The notes under the pieces: generated by a model | Told to the model about the DNA's origin: nothing | The model's database searches: none | Seen by the model: the letters and a program-made list of their open reading frames with translations, nothing else | NCBI RefSeq assembly: GCF_910592395.1 | Contig: NC_088313.1 | Location: 2,854,501-2,918,500, forward strand | DNA from: Lineus longissimus | Taxonomy: Eukaryota > Nemertea > Pilidiophora > Heteronemertea > Lineidae | Length of the DNA: 64,000 bases | Reading direction: 5' to 3' | Shown: piece by piece, positions 27,201 to 37,395 of the stretch | How positions within the stretch are numbered: the stretch's first letter is position 1 | How the letters are laid out: every line of letters begins with the position of its first letter | Made by a program: the position numbers and the translations under genes

Positions 27201-30200
27201 CCCAGTGCCCTTACTCTGTATATTAGTCACTGGAAGATGGCCCATTTCACTCCTTGCTTCTACTTCACCTATAGTCTCATTGCAAACGCCTCAGTTCTAT
27301 GATATCACATTCACTTTCAGCTGTCATGCAACGCAACAACTGTGCTATCTGCCATCGCACATCAACGAAGAAGTGCAGCCGCCCACATTCCACCTCGCGT
27401 CTGTCCGACCAGCTGCAATCCTCGAGGACGCCCCACTGTACCACGATTTCACTACGATGTTTGACAAGAAGGAGCAGTGCGCGAGATAGGCTAATGAGCA
27501 GACTTCCCTCGCTTGAGTTTCGGAAGAATGTTCCATATCGCGCTAAGCTGACCACTGCTGACCATGACAGGCGTGCATTGGACTGGTACAGGTTGGAACT
27601 GAACATTGAATATGCTGGTGGTGACGCTTTCTGATGAGAAGTTGGTCGTGACTGATGCAGTATTGTTGGACTTGTCCACAGCATTGTTCAATCATTGCTC
27701 TCTGAGCTGCCTTGATTCTGTACTTACCCAAATACTAAGACCAAATGCCTGTTGACTGTGCTTTAAGAGAGACTGGCGCCATGCCTAGAGATATGACTGA
27801 CCCCTATTTGCAAATTTGTATGACTTTATCTTGCCTACCTAGCTGCTGCCTATAGTCTCCCTTTAACTGCGGAACACTTCAAAGTCGATAAAATGCCATG
27901 TTCCACCTTTTAATGTGTTCAGACCGCCATTTTCAAAATAATCAAGTCAGGACACTGCCTTCTAGTCTCATAATAAATTTTGCTTTCCTCAATAATAACA
28001 TTTCTTCTTCTTCAATGCTTTCATCATTCCAAACTTCTCCTCCTCTGACTTTTACAGGGGTACAGTCATGGCAATCAAAACCCAAATACTGAGACCAAAT
28101 GCCTGTTGACTGTGCTTTAAGAGAGACTGGCGCCATGCCTAGTCTCTCTTAAAGCACAGTCAACAGACACCAACCCCCTCAGACTCAGAAACCACAAACG
28201 CCCAACCCTTCCTGCTACCTTGATACTTCTGGGTCTGATCAATGTATATCATACTGGGGGCGGTCATGCCTCAAGTTAATGAACTGTCCAATGTAATCAA
28301 TGCACGCCAACTGGTTTTTAAAGCCCCCGGTTGCGGAGGGGGGGGGACCCTGGTTATTTGCTTTCAGTGTATGTCTACACTAGACCACAGGCACAAACAC
28401 CCTACACTAGTAATATCTCATATAGCTATTGAACAGTTTGTCTTTTACTTCGCTTTGCTGGCAACTGTCCAATTTGGCAAACTAGCCAACAATTAACTTA
28501 GTATCGTATCTAGATTACCCCGAAATCCCTTTGCGAAGTAACCATTCATCGACTAAGTACCGGTAGATAGAGATTGTTCGTAAAGTTGACGTCAATGATT
28601 GAATGAATGGGAAAGAAAGGAAACTGAATTCTTTTATGAATTACATGTATTGACAGACGGGGTAGTTGTAAAACAAGAAACACAGAAACGAAACAGAAAC
28701 ACAGAAACACAGAAACGAAACGCAGAAACCAGTCTTGTGGCGAATTCTGGTCTGCAGACTCCATCTTGTTGCCATGGTTGTGGCCGCGAACGCGGGTGTA
28801 ACTAAAACTGGTATTCAGTCGGAATGGAAGGAGGAATGCTCATTTCCCAATACCCCTTTTAGCCTCATCAACGTGTGCGCAGATTGGCAGCATCCGGCCT
28901 TGATCGTGCCAATACACTACATGTATGTACTACACGGCGTAAATAGAAAATAGTCCTTCGAATAGCGAGTCCTGTTCTTTTGTACATTCCATGGCCTGTG
29001 CACGACACTAGGCTGAACTTCCCTACTGCAACCTCATTAACATAAACATATATTTAAAGGGACTATTTAAAGGCAGCAGCTGGGCAGGCAAGATTGAGTT
29101 ACTCCAAGTCCAAGTCTAGTGCCCGCCCCCCCCCCCCCACTTTACTCTATTCTAGTCGCCAAAATTGGTCTCTCACGTCTCACATAACGTCGAAATGATT
29201 CACCCATGTACTGGTACCGTACCTTGCATTTAGTGCTGCATCAGACGGGATTTGTAGGATGATCCTGATACTTCATGTAAATTGAACACTACAAGGCAAG
29301 ATGTTGCACTGCACCTTCATTTAAAATAACATGCTGTAGGAATCGAATCGAACCTACCAAAGTACTACACCACCACCTCAAAAGACTTCACCCATATCGT
29401 GCCGCCCCCTCCCCCCCCCCAAGTTGCTCCATGTATCCCCTCAACAACTCTATTGCATTCCGGCTGGCCGCAACCCACCAACCTCAGATTTTACTTTTAA
29501 ACGACAATAACAACGGATTGGGCAAGGAAAGTATCGGCGTGCCGATTGATTCCAACTTTTATGAAAACCCGTTTGATTTTCGTTTCTGCGTTTCGTTTCT
29601 GCGTTTCTGTGTTTCTGTTTCGTTTCTGTGTTTCTTGTTTTACAACTACCCTGACAGACGTGAAGCATAATAGTGAGGTTTCGCAACCACCCGGTTAGGC
29701 CCTACGACAACGTTTATCTATTGTTCGGGTGACTCACACAATAGATAAACATCGTCGTAGGGCCTAACCGGGTGGTTGCGAAACCTCACTAATATCTATT
29801 GAATACCTCTTCGTATAACGCACGTCCCTTTGGTTTTGTCTTGTTAAAATAGGTCTCTGCCATCAGTGTTCGGTTTGTTGTGCGGATATGTATTTACTAT
29901 GAACTCAATGCATGCCAACTGGTTGCTAACTGGGAATGTCCCCGATTACGGAGGGGGGGGGGGGGGACTGGTTATGCTTTTAGTGTATGTAGCCCACAAA
30001 CGAAAACACCCTACGCTTGCAATAGCCTATACATATGAACAGTTTGTCTTTACTTTGACGACTACCATTAACTTGGATTAGTTATCTTCCTACGTCAAAC
30101 ACTGCAGCAGCAATCTGTTTGAGTCTTAAAGGGACAATATAGGCAGCAGCTAGGCAGGCAAGACAAAGTTACACAAAGTCGCCAATAGGGGTCTCTCACA

Positions 30201-33200
30201 TCTCACAGTACGTCGAAATGATTCACCTTTGTATACGAGGAATATATTTAGTGCTGAATCTGACATGACGGCCCTCACTGTGTATCTTAGTCACCTGAAG
30301 ATGGCCAAATTAGCCCCTCTGCTCCTGCCTATAGTCCCCCTTTAATGACAAGATGCATTTGATTTAAGAAACATACACAAATAGGCCTATCTCGGCTAGC
30401 AGGTGGAAAATTCAATCATTATTTCACCACAAAGAGCTGCTTCTGTCAGCAGATATGAGACAGCTACCGGGGCGGGCGGGGACTATTTCTTTGTGGGGCC
30501 TTGTGGTTCAGCGTCTCCAAGGAATTCTATTTTTAGAGTCCAATGGGGGGGGGGGGGGTTGGGGGCCTTCCCCCAATGTACTGGCTAATACCTGTCACTT
30601 TCAGAGAACGGGGGAGGGGTTTGGGGGACTCATCCCCCAATGTACTGGCTATAAAATATGTCAGAAGGACGGGGGTTTGGGGGAGCTCCCCCATATCAAA
30701 CAGTTGTGTGAGTTCACTAGAGCTTGCTCTTAACATATTATTGGTAATTATTTTTCATCTAAAGGGTTTACAGTTGGCCACAAGTGCGAGCCTCAAACCA
30801 AGGGGTTGTGGCTGATGATAATTGATCATCCAAGCTTAACTGACTGCAAGCTTGCTCTGCTGGACACAGAAGGCGTCGGCGATACGAAAAAGGTAGCGTG
30901 ATGTATATTTTTCAACGTGTTTAAAGCCCATTGCCCTTAGTATTGAGCGAGGAAGAGAGATGAACAGATCCTCGTAGAAGATAGAAATTACAAGCCCCAA
31001 TAAATCCTAGTCTGGTCAAAAACAAAATGCTGTATTTCATCGGAAACTTCAAAGTCTTAAAGGGACAATATAGGCAGCAGCTAGGTAGGCAAGATAAAGT
31101 TATACGAAGTCGCCAATAGAGGTCTCTCACATCTCACAGTACGTCGAAATGATTCACGCTTGTACGAGGAATATATTTAGTCCTGAGTCTGACGACATGA
31201 CCAGGGGCCCTTATTGTGTATACTTGTCACTTGAAGATGACCAAATTAGCCCCACACTCCTGCGTATAGTCCCCCTTTAAGTACCTGAAACTTCCTACCT
31301 TGTCAGAATCGGACAAAGCATGGCAAAGAACGATCGAGCCATTTGAAGTCATTAGATTGTTCAGATGATCAGCTCATATGCATATAATATAAATAAAGTA
31401 CACATTCCGATTGCATTCAGCATTGCGATTGCATTTAGATAGTCAAAATAAGTATATATATGTTTAGGGTGACACGCAACATGACGCGATGCTTTTTGTT
31501 CTTACCTGCCTTCTGTCCGACACCATGATCTACAATGGATCAAAGGCAATTGACGAAGTTGCATTTGAGAAGCTGAAGTATCCTTTCTGAATCATTAGAC
31601 CATTTATTTAGACCCTTCTTAGCTTTTAATTCTACAGAGTGAATTGTTTTTCTTGTGCAGAAATACTATGAATGGACTGGCGACATACCCGTTAGGGCTG
31701 CAAGAAACCACTTACATTTGTTTCTAATACTGCTTAAGATGAGCATTGGGCCATATCTTTTGATTTCAGTGATCAGACAAAGTCACACGTCATAGGAGGC
31801 AGTACATATATTATGTACAATAACGTTTTTATCCCTTCCTTAACTTCGCCTATCTTTACTGCTGAAATGTCGAAGTACTTAGTTTCGAAAGCAAAGAAAG
31901 AAGGAGATGATGACAACTTCCATAAGTTCTTCCCAGAGTTGGTATACGTCGTTAGAGATTGCCACATTAACCTGGAAGAGAACGGGAGGGAAATCACGGC
32001 AGACGAGTACTTCGAGAGTACCTTGGCTGTTGATAACAATGATGACAAGACAGGGCAGAGGGCGAAGACACGGAATTCAATCAAGAAGTACTTTCCGCGA
32101 AGGAAATGTTTCACCTTGGATATACCAGCAGCCAAAAGGAGTGTATTGTTAAAGATGGACACTGTTGCCGATGATCAACTGAATGAGGACTTCATCGAAA
32201 CCATGAATAAATTGCTTGTGTACATCTTATTTCAGAGCAAGTCCATGGCGTTGCAGGATGGAAGACGAATAAATGGCCGTCGTAAGTTAGCCGTGACGAA
32301 ACGAAACATTCATTTAGAATTAAAACAGACACTTATACAAACATATATACGTATTGAGTTGCATAAAAAAATCCGATCACAAGTTGAGACACTGATGAGC
32401 TCAAGTAATGGTTTTGATACTAAATTCATAAACGGTTTTAATACTAGTATTATAATTCTGGATAAAACTGGGAAATGACCATGCGTATTCCCCCTGATTT
32501 CAGGGCAGTTTTCACATGTGGTCATCATCAAAATATCACCAAGGATTTATTCATAATGCCAATTTAGAAAATGTCTAACACATTTTCCGATAATAAAGAA
32601 AAGAAACTAAAAGTGTACATACTTAACATGAAATGTAATCATCTGAGGGAGATGGTGCCTTGTTTTGCCTTGACCAAAAAAGTGACAGGTTTGTCTTCTT
32701 TACATCCCAATAATGGTCTTTTAAATGTTTTTTACATGTAAATTGCTACGTCTTAAAAAGTCGGCTCTAGGCACGGAAGGGTTTTAGTCATTGGGATGAT
32801 CAAAACAATGCTTCGTTTTGTTCATTTTGTTCATTTTGTTCATTTTTCAGAGGTAGCCATGTTGATCGAGACTTACGTCAAAGATGTTCCAAATATCTCC
32901 TCGACGCTGGAAAACCTAAAGGCAGAGGAAAACAGGAGAGCGCTTGAACAAGCCGAATCGCTATACGGCCAAGCTATGGATAGTTTTAAACACAAAATGC
33001 CAACTGAGTCAATGGACGACGTTGAACATCAGCACAAAGCCATATTGAAAGCGATGTCAGCGCAGATATATGCAGATGTTATACTCGAGGACGATGAAAT
33101 AAAAGAGTTCATCAAAGTACTTGAGGTATGGCAATCTAAAAGAATGTCCCAGTCATTTGCGAGTATTATGTGGTTTAAAAGCACGCTGAGTCGTGAAAGT

Positions 33201-36200
33201 TGGTTGTTTAAGAATACTAGTGTATAAGGAACAAGCCGAGGGGTCTGGCTTGTGAAATCAAATGGGAGAACTCCATCAGCATGCCGGTAGAAAATGAACA
33301 CGTTCTTTGGCAAAATGACAGACGGTCAGAACCTCATATATCATCGATGTTATAGTTATGGGATCATGCACAAGAAGACATTGTAAAATTTCAGGAAAAA
33401 AAACATGAAATTCATCAGATCCTTTCCCTCTTTCAGAAATTGCAGATTTTAGGGAATGGTTGTTGTAATGCCTAGACCACAAGGAGTGACACATATTAGT
33501 GTATGTTTTGTTGATGGTCTAAACAGTGGTAAAAGTGACCCAAACTCTGATTTAAATGTATCTGAGATGATATTTCAGAAAATTAAGATTTTGGTGAGAA
33601 ATTTCACCCCTCACCCTCGAATTTCTGTCGGCTTTTCCCAAAATTTAACATGATTTTTTTTCTTTTGTTCACGTTCCCTATGACGTAACTTGCTTCTTTT
33701 GCTTCAGAAAACTCTCAACGCGAAGAAAATATTCTACATCGAAGAAAACGAACGTCTGTCGAAGGAGAAGTGTGATACTACACTCCAGGCTTTTTATAGA
33801 CAGCTACAGGCCAAGATGGTCAATGAGTACAATCGTCCTGGGGGTTACCAGGAATACCGTACTGACATGAGCAACTTGAAGGACAAGTACAGACAGATGA
33901 GTGGATTGGGCGTCATGGTAAGTAGATGTACAATGATTGTTGTATGTGTATAGGCAACCGCAGATCTGCTCTAACCGTAGAAACACTCCTCAAAGAATAG
34001 GAGACTTGATAAAGCTGGAACTATTCCACAGATATCCGCCATCTGGGGTCCTCTCAAGAAAATTTTTAAATTTAAGAGCTAACCATGCATTTTCCTGGTA
34101 TCTCAGAATAAGAATCCAGTTCTTTCTAAGTCTGAAGTGTTGGGAAGATTTCGCTTGTAAGTTGACCTCGTGCAAATGCAACCCTGAATATGACCCGTGT
34201 TAAGATCATGCCAAGCATGTGTAATGCCCCACAAAACTTCTTCTTTCAGAGAGAAAGAAAATTGTTAGAATTCCTGGAAGAGAAGAGGGCTGAAGAAGAC
34301 GTTATCCTGGCCATGGACAATGCACTCACTGAAAACCAGAGGCAGCTCGAAGGTGGGTAGGAGGGTGTATTATGAAGGCAGGCAAAAACTAATGAAATAC
34401 TTCAGCTGATTTCTCAGTGTGTGAATAAATCTTTATTAAAGACCTCTATGATAATTATGAGCAATACAATGTACATCTTGACCACCAAGGTTTTTGCATC
34501 TTATCAAGATATAAAATATTGCCTGCATTTAAAAAGGGAATATAAGACAATGAGGTTCACGAATGTACAAAGTATAGAAATATGGGTCAATAATGGCATT
34601 GCTTCAGCACGTTCGGTCAGTTTAATAAGATCCAAAAGGCACACGCCACTGAATGACCCATTGCATAAGGTATCAAATGATGTTTTACTCGTTTTATTGA
34701 CAACACGTTCATTACTTTATAGAGCAAAAGCGGAAGACCGAGCAAGCCAAAAGAGAAAAGGAAGGACTTGAAATGCAACGACGTGAAGAAAAGAGGAATG
34801 CCGAATTATTGGAAGACAGACAAAAACGAAATGAAGAAATGATGTCCGATATGAGGCGCGATTTGAAAGACGAGGCAGAGAAGAGGCTCCAAATGGAAGA
34901 GGAATACACTAGAATGAAGATGGAGCACATTGTAAGTACTAGCATAATACCCGTGGCGCGGGTTGTTTTAGGTTGTTGGCTTACTGTGGGGTTGGGGCAA
35001 TTTGGGTGAAATGAAATGATATGTCTGGGGGTTGTGATGTTGTCTAAACTCCACCACTCTTCAAAGTGGTCTCGAGTTATTTTGACGAACTATTTCGCGA
35101 ATGGTGAAGAGGCAATGGCGTGAAGTTACGAACTTAGTACAACAAATGCCGCGAGCATAGTGGGTGGCAGCACTAGACGGAGGAAGTAGTTCGCCTAGGG
35201 TTTTTTCGACACCCTCCGCACGGACTCCACTCGTTCCGGAACACTCAGTTACTTGTTAATCTGCAGTGGTTAGCCTGTTTTTATTGCAGTAAAGAAATGT
35301 TAATCGGGATTTTATATAATATTTTATATTTGCCCCGGGTATTCATATAGGGAGCTGTGCGCTACTTTGCGCCCAGTGCTTGGGTCGGGTGAGGCGGTTT
35401 GTTATTATGTTACGTGTATCACGTGATGAATTCTAATACGGTACTTCGAAAAATTAAGAGCAATTAACAACTTAAGGTGAAAGAGTACGACCAAAATAAA
35501 AGGGGAAAATTGCGGAGATGGATGAATGCTTTAAACATATAGTGGCCCCAATACCTTCCCGGCTTATTTTCGTATAATCCCACACTTTTGATTTAATAGA
35601 TGGCCCCATATGAAAATTTAGACATGCTGAAATGGCCCCTTATGTTGATGAGTATGCCCATATATAGAAAGAACAAAAAATGCTATTTCTCCGAGATCGC
35701 TGCAAAGTTTACCCGTTAAGCCCGGCGAGGACCATCTCCATATCAACTACGACTTTCAGGAAAAGTTTCGAGCTCATCCGATCTGAACTGACGGAGGAGA
35801 TGTGTGACAAACTATTTCAGCTCTACGTTCATTAAAGTAGTGATGATGCATTCTTCCATGCATATCGCAGGGACCATAGAAATGAGTTCTACATGTAATT
35901 GGACACTGAACCATGTTCACTGGCTAGTTTCCATGAAAATAGGATATTGCGAATTTTGACGTGCAGTTGTAATTTTGATTTATATCAAGAAGGATAAAGC
36001 TAAATGCTTGAAAAAATGTGCAAAAACCTCAAACCTCAAAAGCCTTTATTTCTAAGAGTTTACTGTCAGTCCCATTACGTCGATGATTTCACGAAGAGAC
36101 CATTCAGCGAATTTTTCATTTTGAGAAAGATTCCGGCGTATAGTTTGAATAAATCTGTGCATGAAAGAGTATAATGGCACGAAATGTATGAATAAAGCAC

Positions 36201-36540
36201 GAGGGTAAGGAGATATAGAATAGACATTGGCTTTGAATATCACCATAATAATTGGTGTGCAAGTAGACATGGCTAGTACGACTCAGATGGCGCTGATACC
36301 TCAATTTCAGAAAAATTGCAGACTGGTCACGAATGGTTCGTCAACGTACGAGTATTCTGGTATCATTCTTTCTTCCAGAACATGCAGGAGAAACAGGCTG
36401 TAGATTTCGAGAGAAATGCCGAATTTAAAAAAGAAAAAGAGATGGAGGGCGTCGTCGATGGTGTACTTAAAGGTATTTCTGTTTTCGCCAGATTCATCGC
36501 TAGTGCAGCAGGAAGCGATAGTGATGACAACAGTGATTAA
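15255..36540 (+). CDS. GBP-like large GTPase, right copy, nine exons
   Basis: Exons: 15255-15483, 30774-30892, 31468-31577, 31860-32281, 32851-33125, 33708-33917, 34250-34352, 34723-34931, 36379-36540. They total 1839 bp (612 aa), all in phase, and all flanked by GT...AG except intron 3. The ATG at 15255 was chosen because it places the P-loop GAFRTGKS at residues 56-63, as in other GBPs. Other motifs are TKGLW 85-89, LLDTEGVGD 105-113, GDTQHD 117-122 and VVRD 183-186. An all-helical region (about 294-480), a charged coiled coil (about 490-560) and a C-terminus rich in SDSDDNSD follow. No CaaX box is present, so prenylation as in some vertebrate GBPs is not expected. Exon 5 lacks 15 bp present in the left copy, removing five residues after TYV. 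Intron 1 is about 15.3 kb, filled with mobile elements. GTP hydrolysis is expected from the intact motifs; a role in cell-autonomous immunity is only a family inference. Confidence 0.88.
15837..20383 (-). mobile_element. 5'-truncated LINE with reverse transcriptase, split by a foldback element
   Basis: The minus-strand coding sequence runs 20383-20196, then 18225-15837. The first piece encodes a pre-RT segment (YWKMIDDLRNFEK). Frame 18224-17592 has the RT start (KKGKSVGLDRISNEII, FVDFKKAFDSIW). Frame 17619-16192 has TGVKQGEILSP and the catalytic YADD, then a C-terminal CNFCKND...DETHFLFSCPKF zinc-binding cluster. A one-base loss in an A run near 17625 separates the two frames. The 3' end is a TTTGAAT-repeat tail at 15837-15860. 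It is a non-LTR element of unresolved clade and is not functional as it stands. Confidence 0.85.
18226..20193. mobile_element. Foldback element inserted in the LINE, TA target duplication
   Basis: The element starts ACTCACACAACGTAGTGAG and contains that sequence inverted at about 19520-19540, so 18226-19540 is a long imperfect palindrome; it ends GCTCTTTACATAT. TA flanks both sides (18224-18225 and 20194-20195). Removing the element and one TA restores the LINE reading frame. No transposase frame was recognised. Long G/C runs occur at 18833-18860 and 19990-20010. Confidence 0.7.
20384..21060. repeat. Further foldback-family units
   Basis: One unit runs 20384-20780 from ACTCACACAACGTAGTGAG to GAGCTTGCTCTTTACATATC. 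A second begins at about 20782 and is lost in a G run at 21039-21059. Each repeats the sequence found at 18226 onward with few changes. Confidence 0.7.
21060..23848. other. No recognisable gene
   Basis: I see only short frames without family features. A 19-bp direct repeat (GAAAATATTCTGCAGC core) lies at 21091-21127. A phrase resembling mariner-type ends (CACCTCCGGTCAAAAGT) lies near 21898, but no matching partner end was found. Confidence 0.4.
23849..25153. mobile_element. Palindromic element interrupted by a Helitron
   Basis: GTATGGCATGATATACGTTG at 23849 and its reverse complement ending at 25153 form the arms, each continuing to TTTTCGATATTACATATA. The left arm contains a tandem duplication (starts about 23858 and 23919). 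Without the Helitron the two arms meet in an AT-rich centre. Confidence 0.7.
24000..25096 (-). mobile_element. Non-autonomous Helitron, copy C, complete
   Basis: On the minus strand it runs from TCTATATCATAATACTATAA (25096) to CTAG (24003-24000). Flanking A at 23999 and T at 25097 show insertion into an AT dinucleotide. Joining the flanks gives a continuous palindrome arm, so the insertion point is exact. The body is collinear with copies A and B. No Rep/helicase is encoded. Confidence 0.8.
25480..27790. repeat. Dispersed repeat family R, long copy
   Basis: This is the inverted counterpart of 10385-11140: GACGCAAGGGCCCAACGC at 25497, GTCTGGCGCAAAGCCAGACG near 25866, and the GACTGTGCTTTAAGAGAGAC end near 27757. 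The stretch around the TTGACAAGAAGGAGCAGTGC motif occurs twice (25913 and 27460), with about 1.5 kb of unrelated DNA and degraded MITEs between. Confidence 0.55.
28104..28165. repeat. Perfect 25-bp-arm hairpin, family R terminus
   Basis: TGTTGACTGTGCTTTAAGAG at 28104 (arm to 28128) pairs with 28141-28165 across a 12-nt loop. The same stem forms the hairpin at 10385-10438, and a half copy lies at about 27752-27778. Confidence 0.8.
28240..30080. repeat. Nested direct and inverted repeats, no gene
   Basis: About 28260-28470 recurs directly at about 29885-30070 (CCAACTGGTT ... GAACAGTTTGTCTTTACTT). A purine-rich run of GAAACACA units at 28678-28733 recurs inverted at 29578-29640, with matching flanks. 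No coding sequence was recognised. Confidence 0.5.
29672..29790. repeat. 53-bp-arm hairpin element
   Basis: Positions 29672-29724 pair with 29738-29790 with only two mismatches across a 13-nt loop. AAT flanks both ends, a possible 3-bp target duplication. It could be a very short foldback MITE; a hairpin RNA gene is less likely. Confidence 0.75.
30126..30345. mobile_element. TTAA-flanked MITE
   Basis: It begins TTAAAGGGACAATATAGGCA and ends TGCCTATAGTCCCCCTTTAA; 220 bp with TTAA at both ends, consistent with piggyBac-type targeting. Confidence 0.7.
30390..30741. mobile_element. Foldback-family end copy closing the intron insertion
   Basis: It is nearly identical to 19845-20193, including the GAGCTGCTTCTGTC motif, a G run, two AATGTACTGGCTA phrases and the end GAGTTCACTAGAGCTTGCTC. 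GBP intron homology starts immediately after. Confidence 0.7.
31057..31280. mobile_element. TTAA-flanked MITE in right GBP intron 2
   Basis: 224 bp with TTAA at 31057-31060 and 31277-31280 and inverted ends. It sits at the same place in the left copy (5535-5747). Confidence 0.7.
31578..31859 (+). other. U12-type intron 3 of the right GBP copy (apparent GT-AC)
   Basis: Donor GTATCCTTT at 31578, branch motif TTCCTTAAC at 31836-31844, terminal AC at 31858-31859; 282 nt, the same length as in the left copy. The join preserves frame and aligns without a gap to GBPs. A conventional CAG acceptor in the same frame exists at 31800-31802 but would add 19 residues and has no pyrimidine tract. Confidence 0.7.
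34939..34975 (-). mobile_element. Helitron-type 3' terminus next to the GBP exon 8 donor
   Basis: CTAG at 34939-34942, preceded by A, is followed by CATAATACCCGTGGCGCGGG, closely resembling the hairpin-CTAG ends of copies B and C. It begins seven bases after the exon 8 / intron 8 boundary (34931/34932). The opposite end was not identified. The corresponding DNA is deleted in the left arm. Confidence 0.5.
36021..36235 (-). mobile_element. LINE 3' remnant in GBP intron 8 (right)
   Basis: Reverse complement of 697-915: the same tail (AAAACCTCAAACCTCAAAAG on the plus strand) and the same FAEWSLREIIDVM frame. It is truncated at 36235, whereas the left copy continues into ORF2. Confidence 0.75.
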
Positions 36541-37090
36541 AGATAATTCGAACTGTGCCTTCTGTGACCACGCATCACGCGCAGCAATAAGTCTGTATAA
36601 AATACAAGTAAAGGACGAAATCAGCGATTGTAATTGGTACCAGAGGTTACCTCACGTACACGGTGTATATTGTCGAATTTTGCTTATTGTTAAAAAAAGA
36701 CCCATCGAAGACATGTATAATCTCTCGCATCGTGTGACAGTTTATCACGTCTGCAGTATGTTTGATATGGTGATTAAGCACACGTTCTTCCGCAAGAATT
36801 GTAATGTATAACTTCTTTAAATTTATTGGATCACGTTATAAAACCTATATACCTATATGGATCCAAAATTTGGTGCCCAGAAAATTATTTCAAGAAAAAT
36901 CCAATCTGTTGAGACAATATTTTGGGTGCAAACCTTTACAAGCAGCCTGCAGACAAACTGAACATATAATTTTTGTAAATATTTATTAGGCACATCTAAG
37001 AAAGCCTGCAACATAGCTGTATTGGGCGAAAAAGGGAGATTATCGCTTTGAATGGACTCAATAACCGCTTCTTTCTGATATTACCAACAT
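36541..37090. other. Downstream of GBP, no gene seen
   Basis: It contains the 3' untranslated sequence of the GBP right copy and unassigned sequence. Confidence 0.35.
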
Positions 37091-37096
37091 GTTTTA

Positions 37097-37345
37097 ATGT
37101 CAAAGAATGATCTTCTTCCTGAGGCACTAAACGAATCCATTGCAATAGGCAACTCTAAAACATTTTCTTGGTATTCATTTATTAAAAATATAGCAATTTC
37201 TCTCAACATTAATCTATCATCATTTAACCCTAAACTTGTCAAAGAAAAATTGAGACAGAAATGTGTAGCTCACTGGAAGAATAACATCAGCACCACTCGT
37301 ATGCAAGGAGGCAAGCTTGAGCTTTATTCTAAAATAAAAAAAAAC
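37097..37345 (+). mobile_element. LINE ORF2 fragment
   Basis: The frame encodes ALNES...TFSWYSF...KEKLRQKCVAHWKN and GGKLELYSKIK, clearly related to residues in the C-terminal half of the LINE at 16192-17619 (ALNES, NTFSWYSF, KFKLRQKF, GGKLLLYSNIK). Similarity stops near 37345. A tail with AATTTGAATTTGAA at about 38580-38598 may be its 3' end, displaced by the transposon at 37396-38331. Confidence 0.7.
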
Positions 37346-37395
37346 ATTTTCAATATTGTGACAATATTAGGAATTGCTTGCTATATCCATAATTA

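Larger units (their letters stand above)
15776..30741. other. Composite mobile-element nest inside GBP intron 1 (right copy)
   Basis: Homology to the left-arm intron stops at GAGTATTCAC (about 15774) and resumes at TTGGTAATTATTTTTC (30742). The intervening 15 kb begins with a foldback-family end (CTGAGTGTAATGGTTACG) and finishes with the opposite end (GAGTTCACTAGAGCTTGCTC). Between these lie a LINE, foldback copies, a Helitron, repeat family R, hairpins and MITEs. Confidence 0.75.
11190..36235. repeat. Right arm of the large inverted duplication, interrupted
   Basis: This arm is homologous to the left arm in reverse complement over 11190-11745, 12435-12812, 14883-15775 and 30742-36235. It is interrupted by right-only DNA at 11745-12435, by a tandem Helitron pair (12860-14882) and by a composite 15-kb insertion (15776-30741). 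Homology ends inside the LINE remnant at about 36235, so the terminal GBP exon (36379-36540) has no left partner in this window. Confidence 0.8.

Noticed and set aside
31803-31859. Extension of GBP exon 4 upstream to a CAG acceptor
   Set aside because: It adds 19 residues absent from GBPs, has no pyrimidine tract, and would ignore the exact U12 branch motif; kept only as the alternative in the finding.
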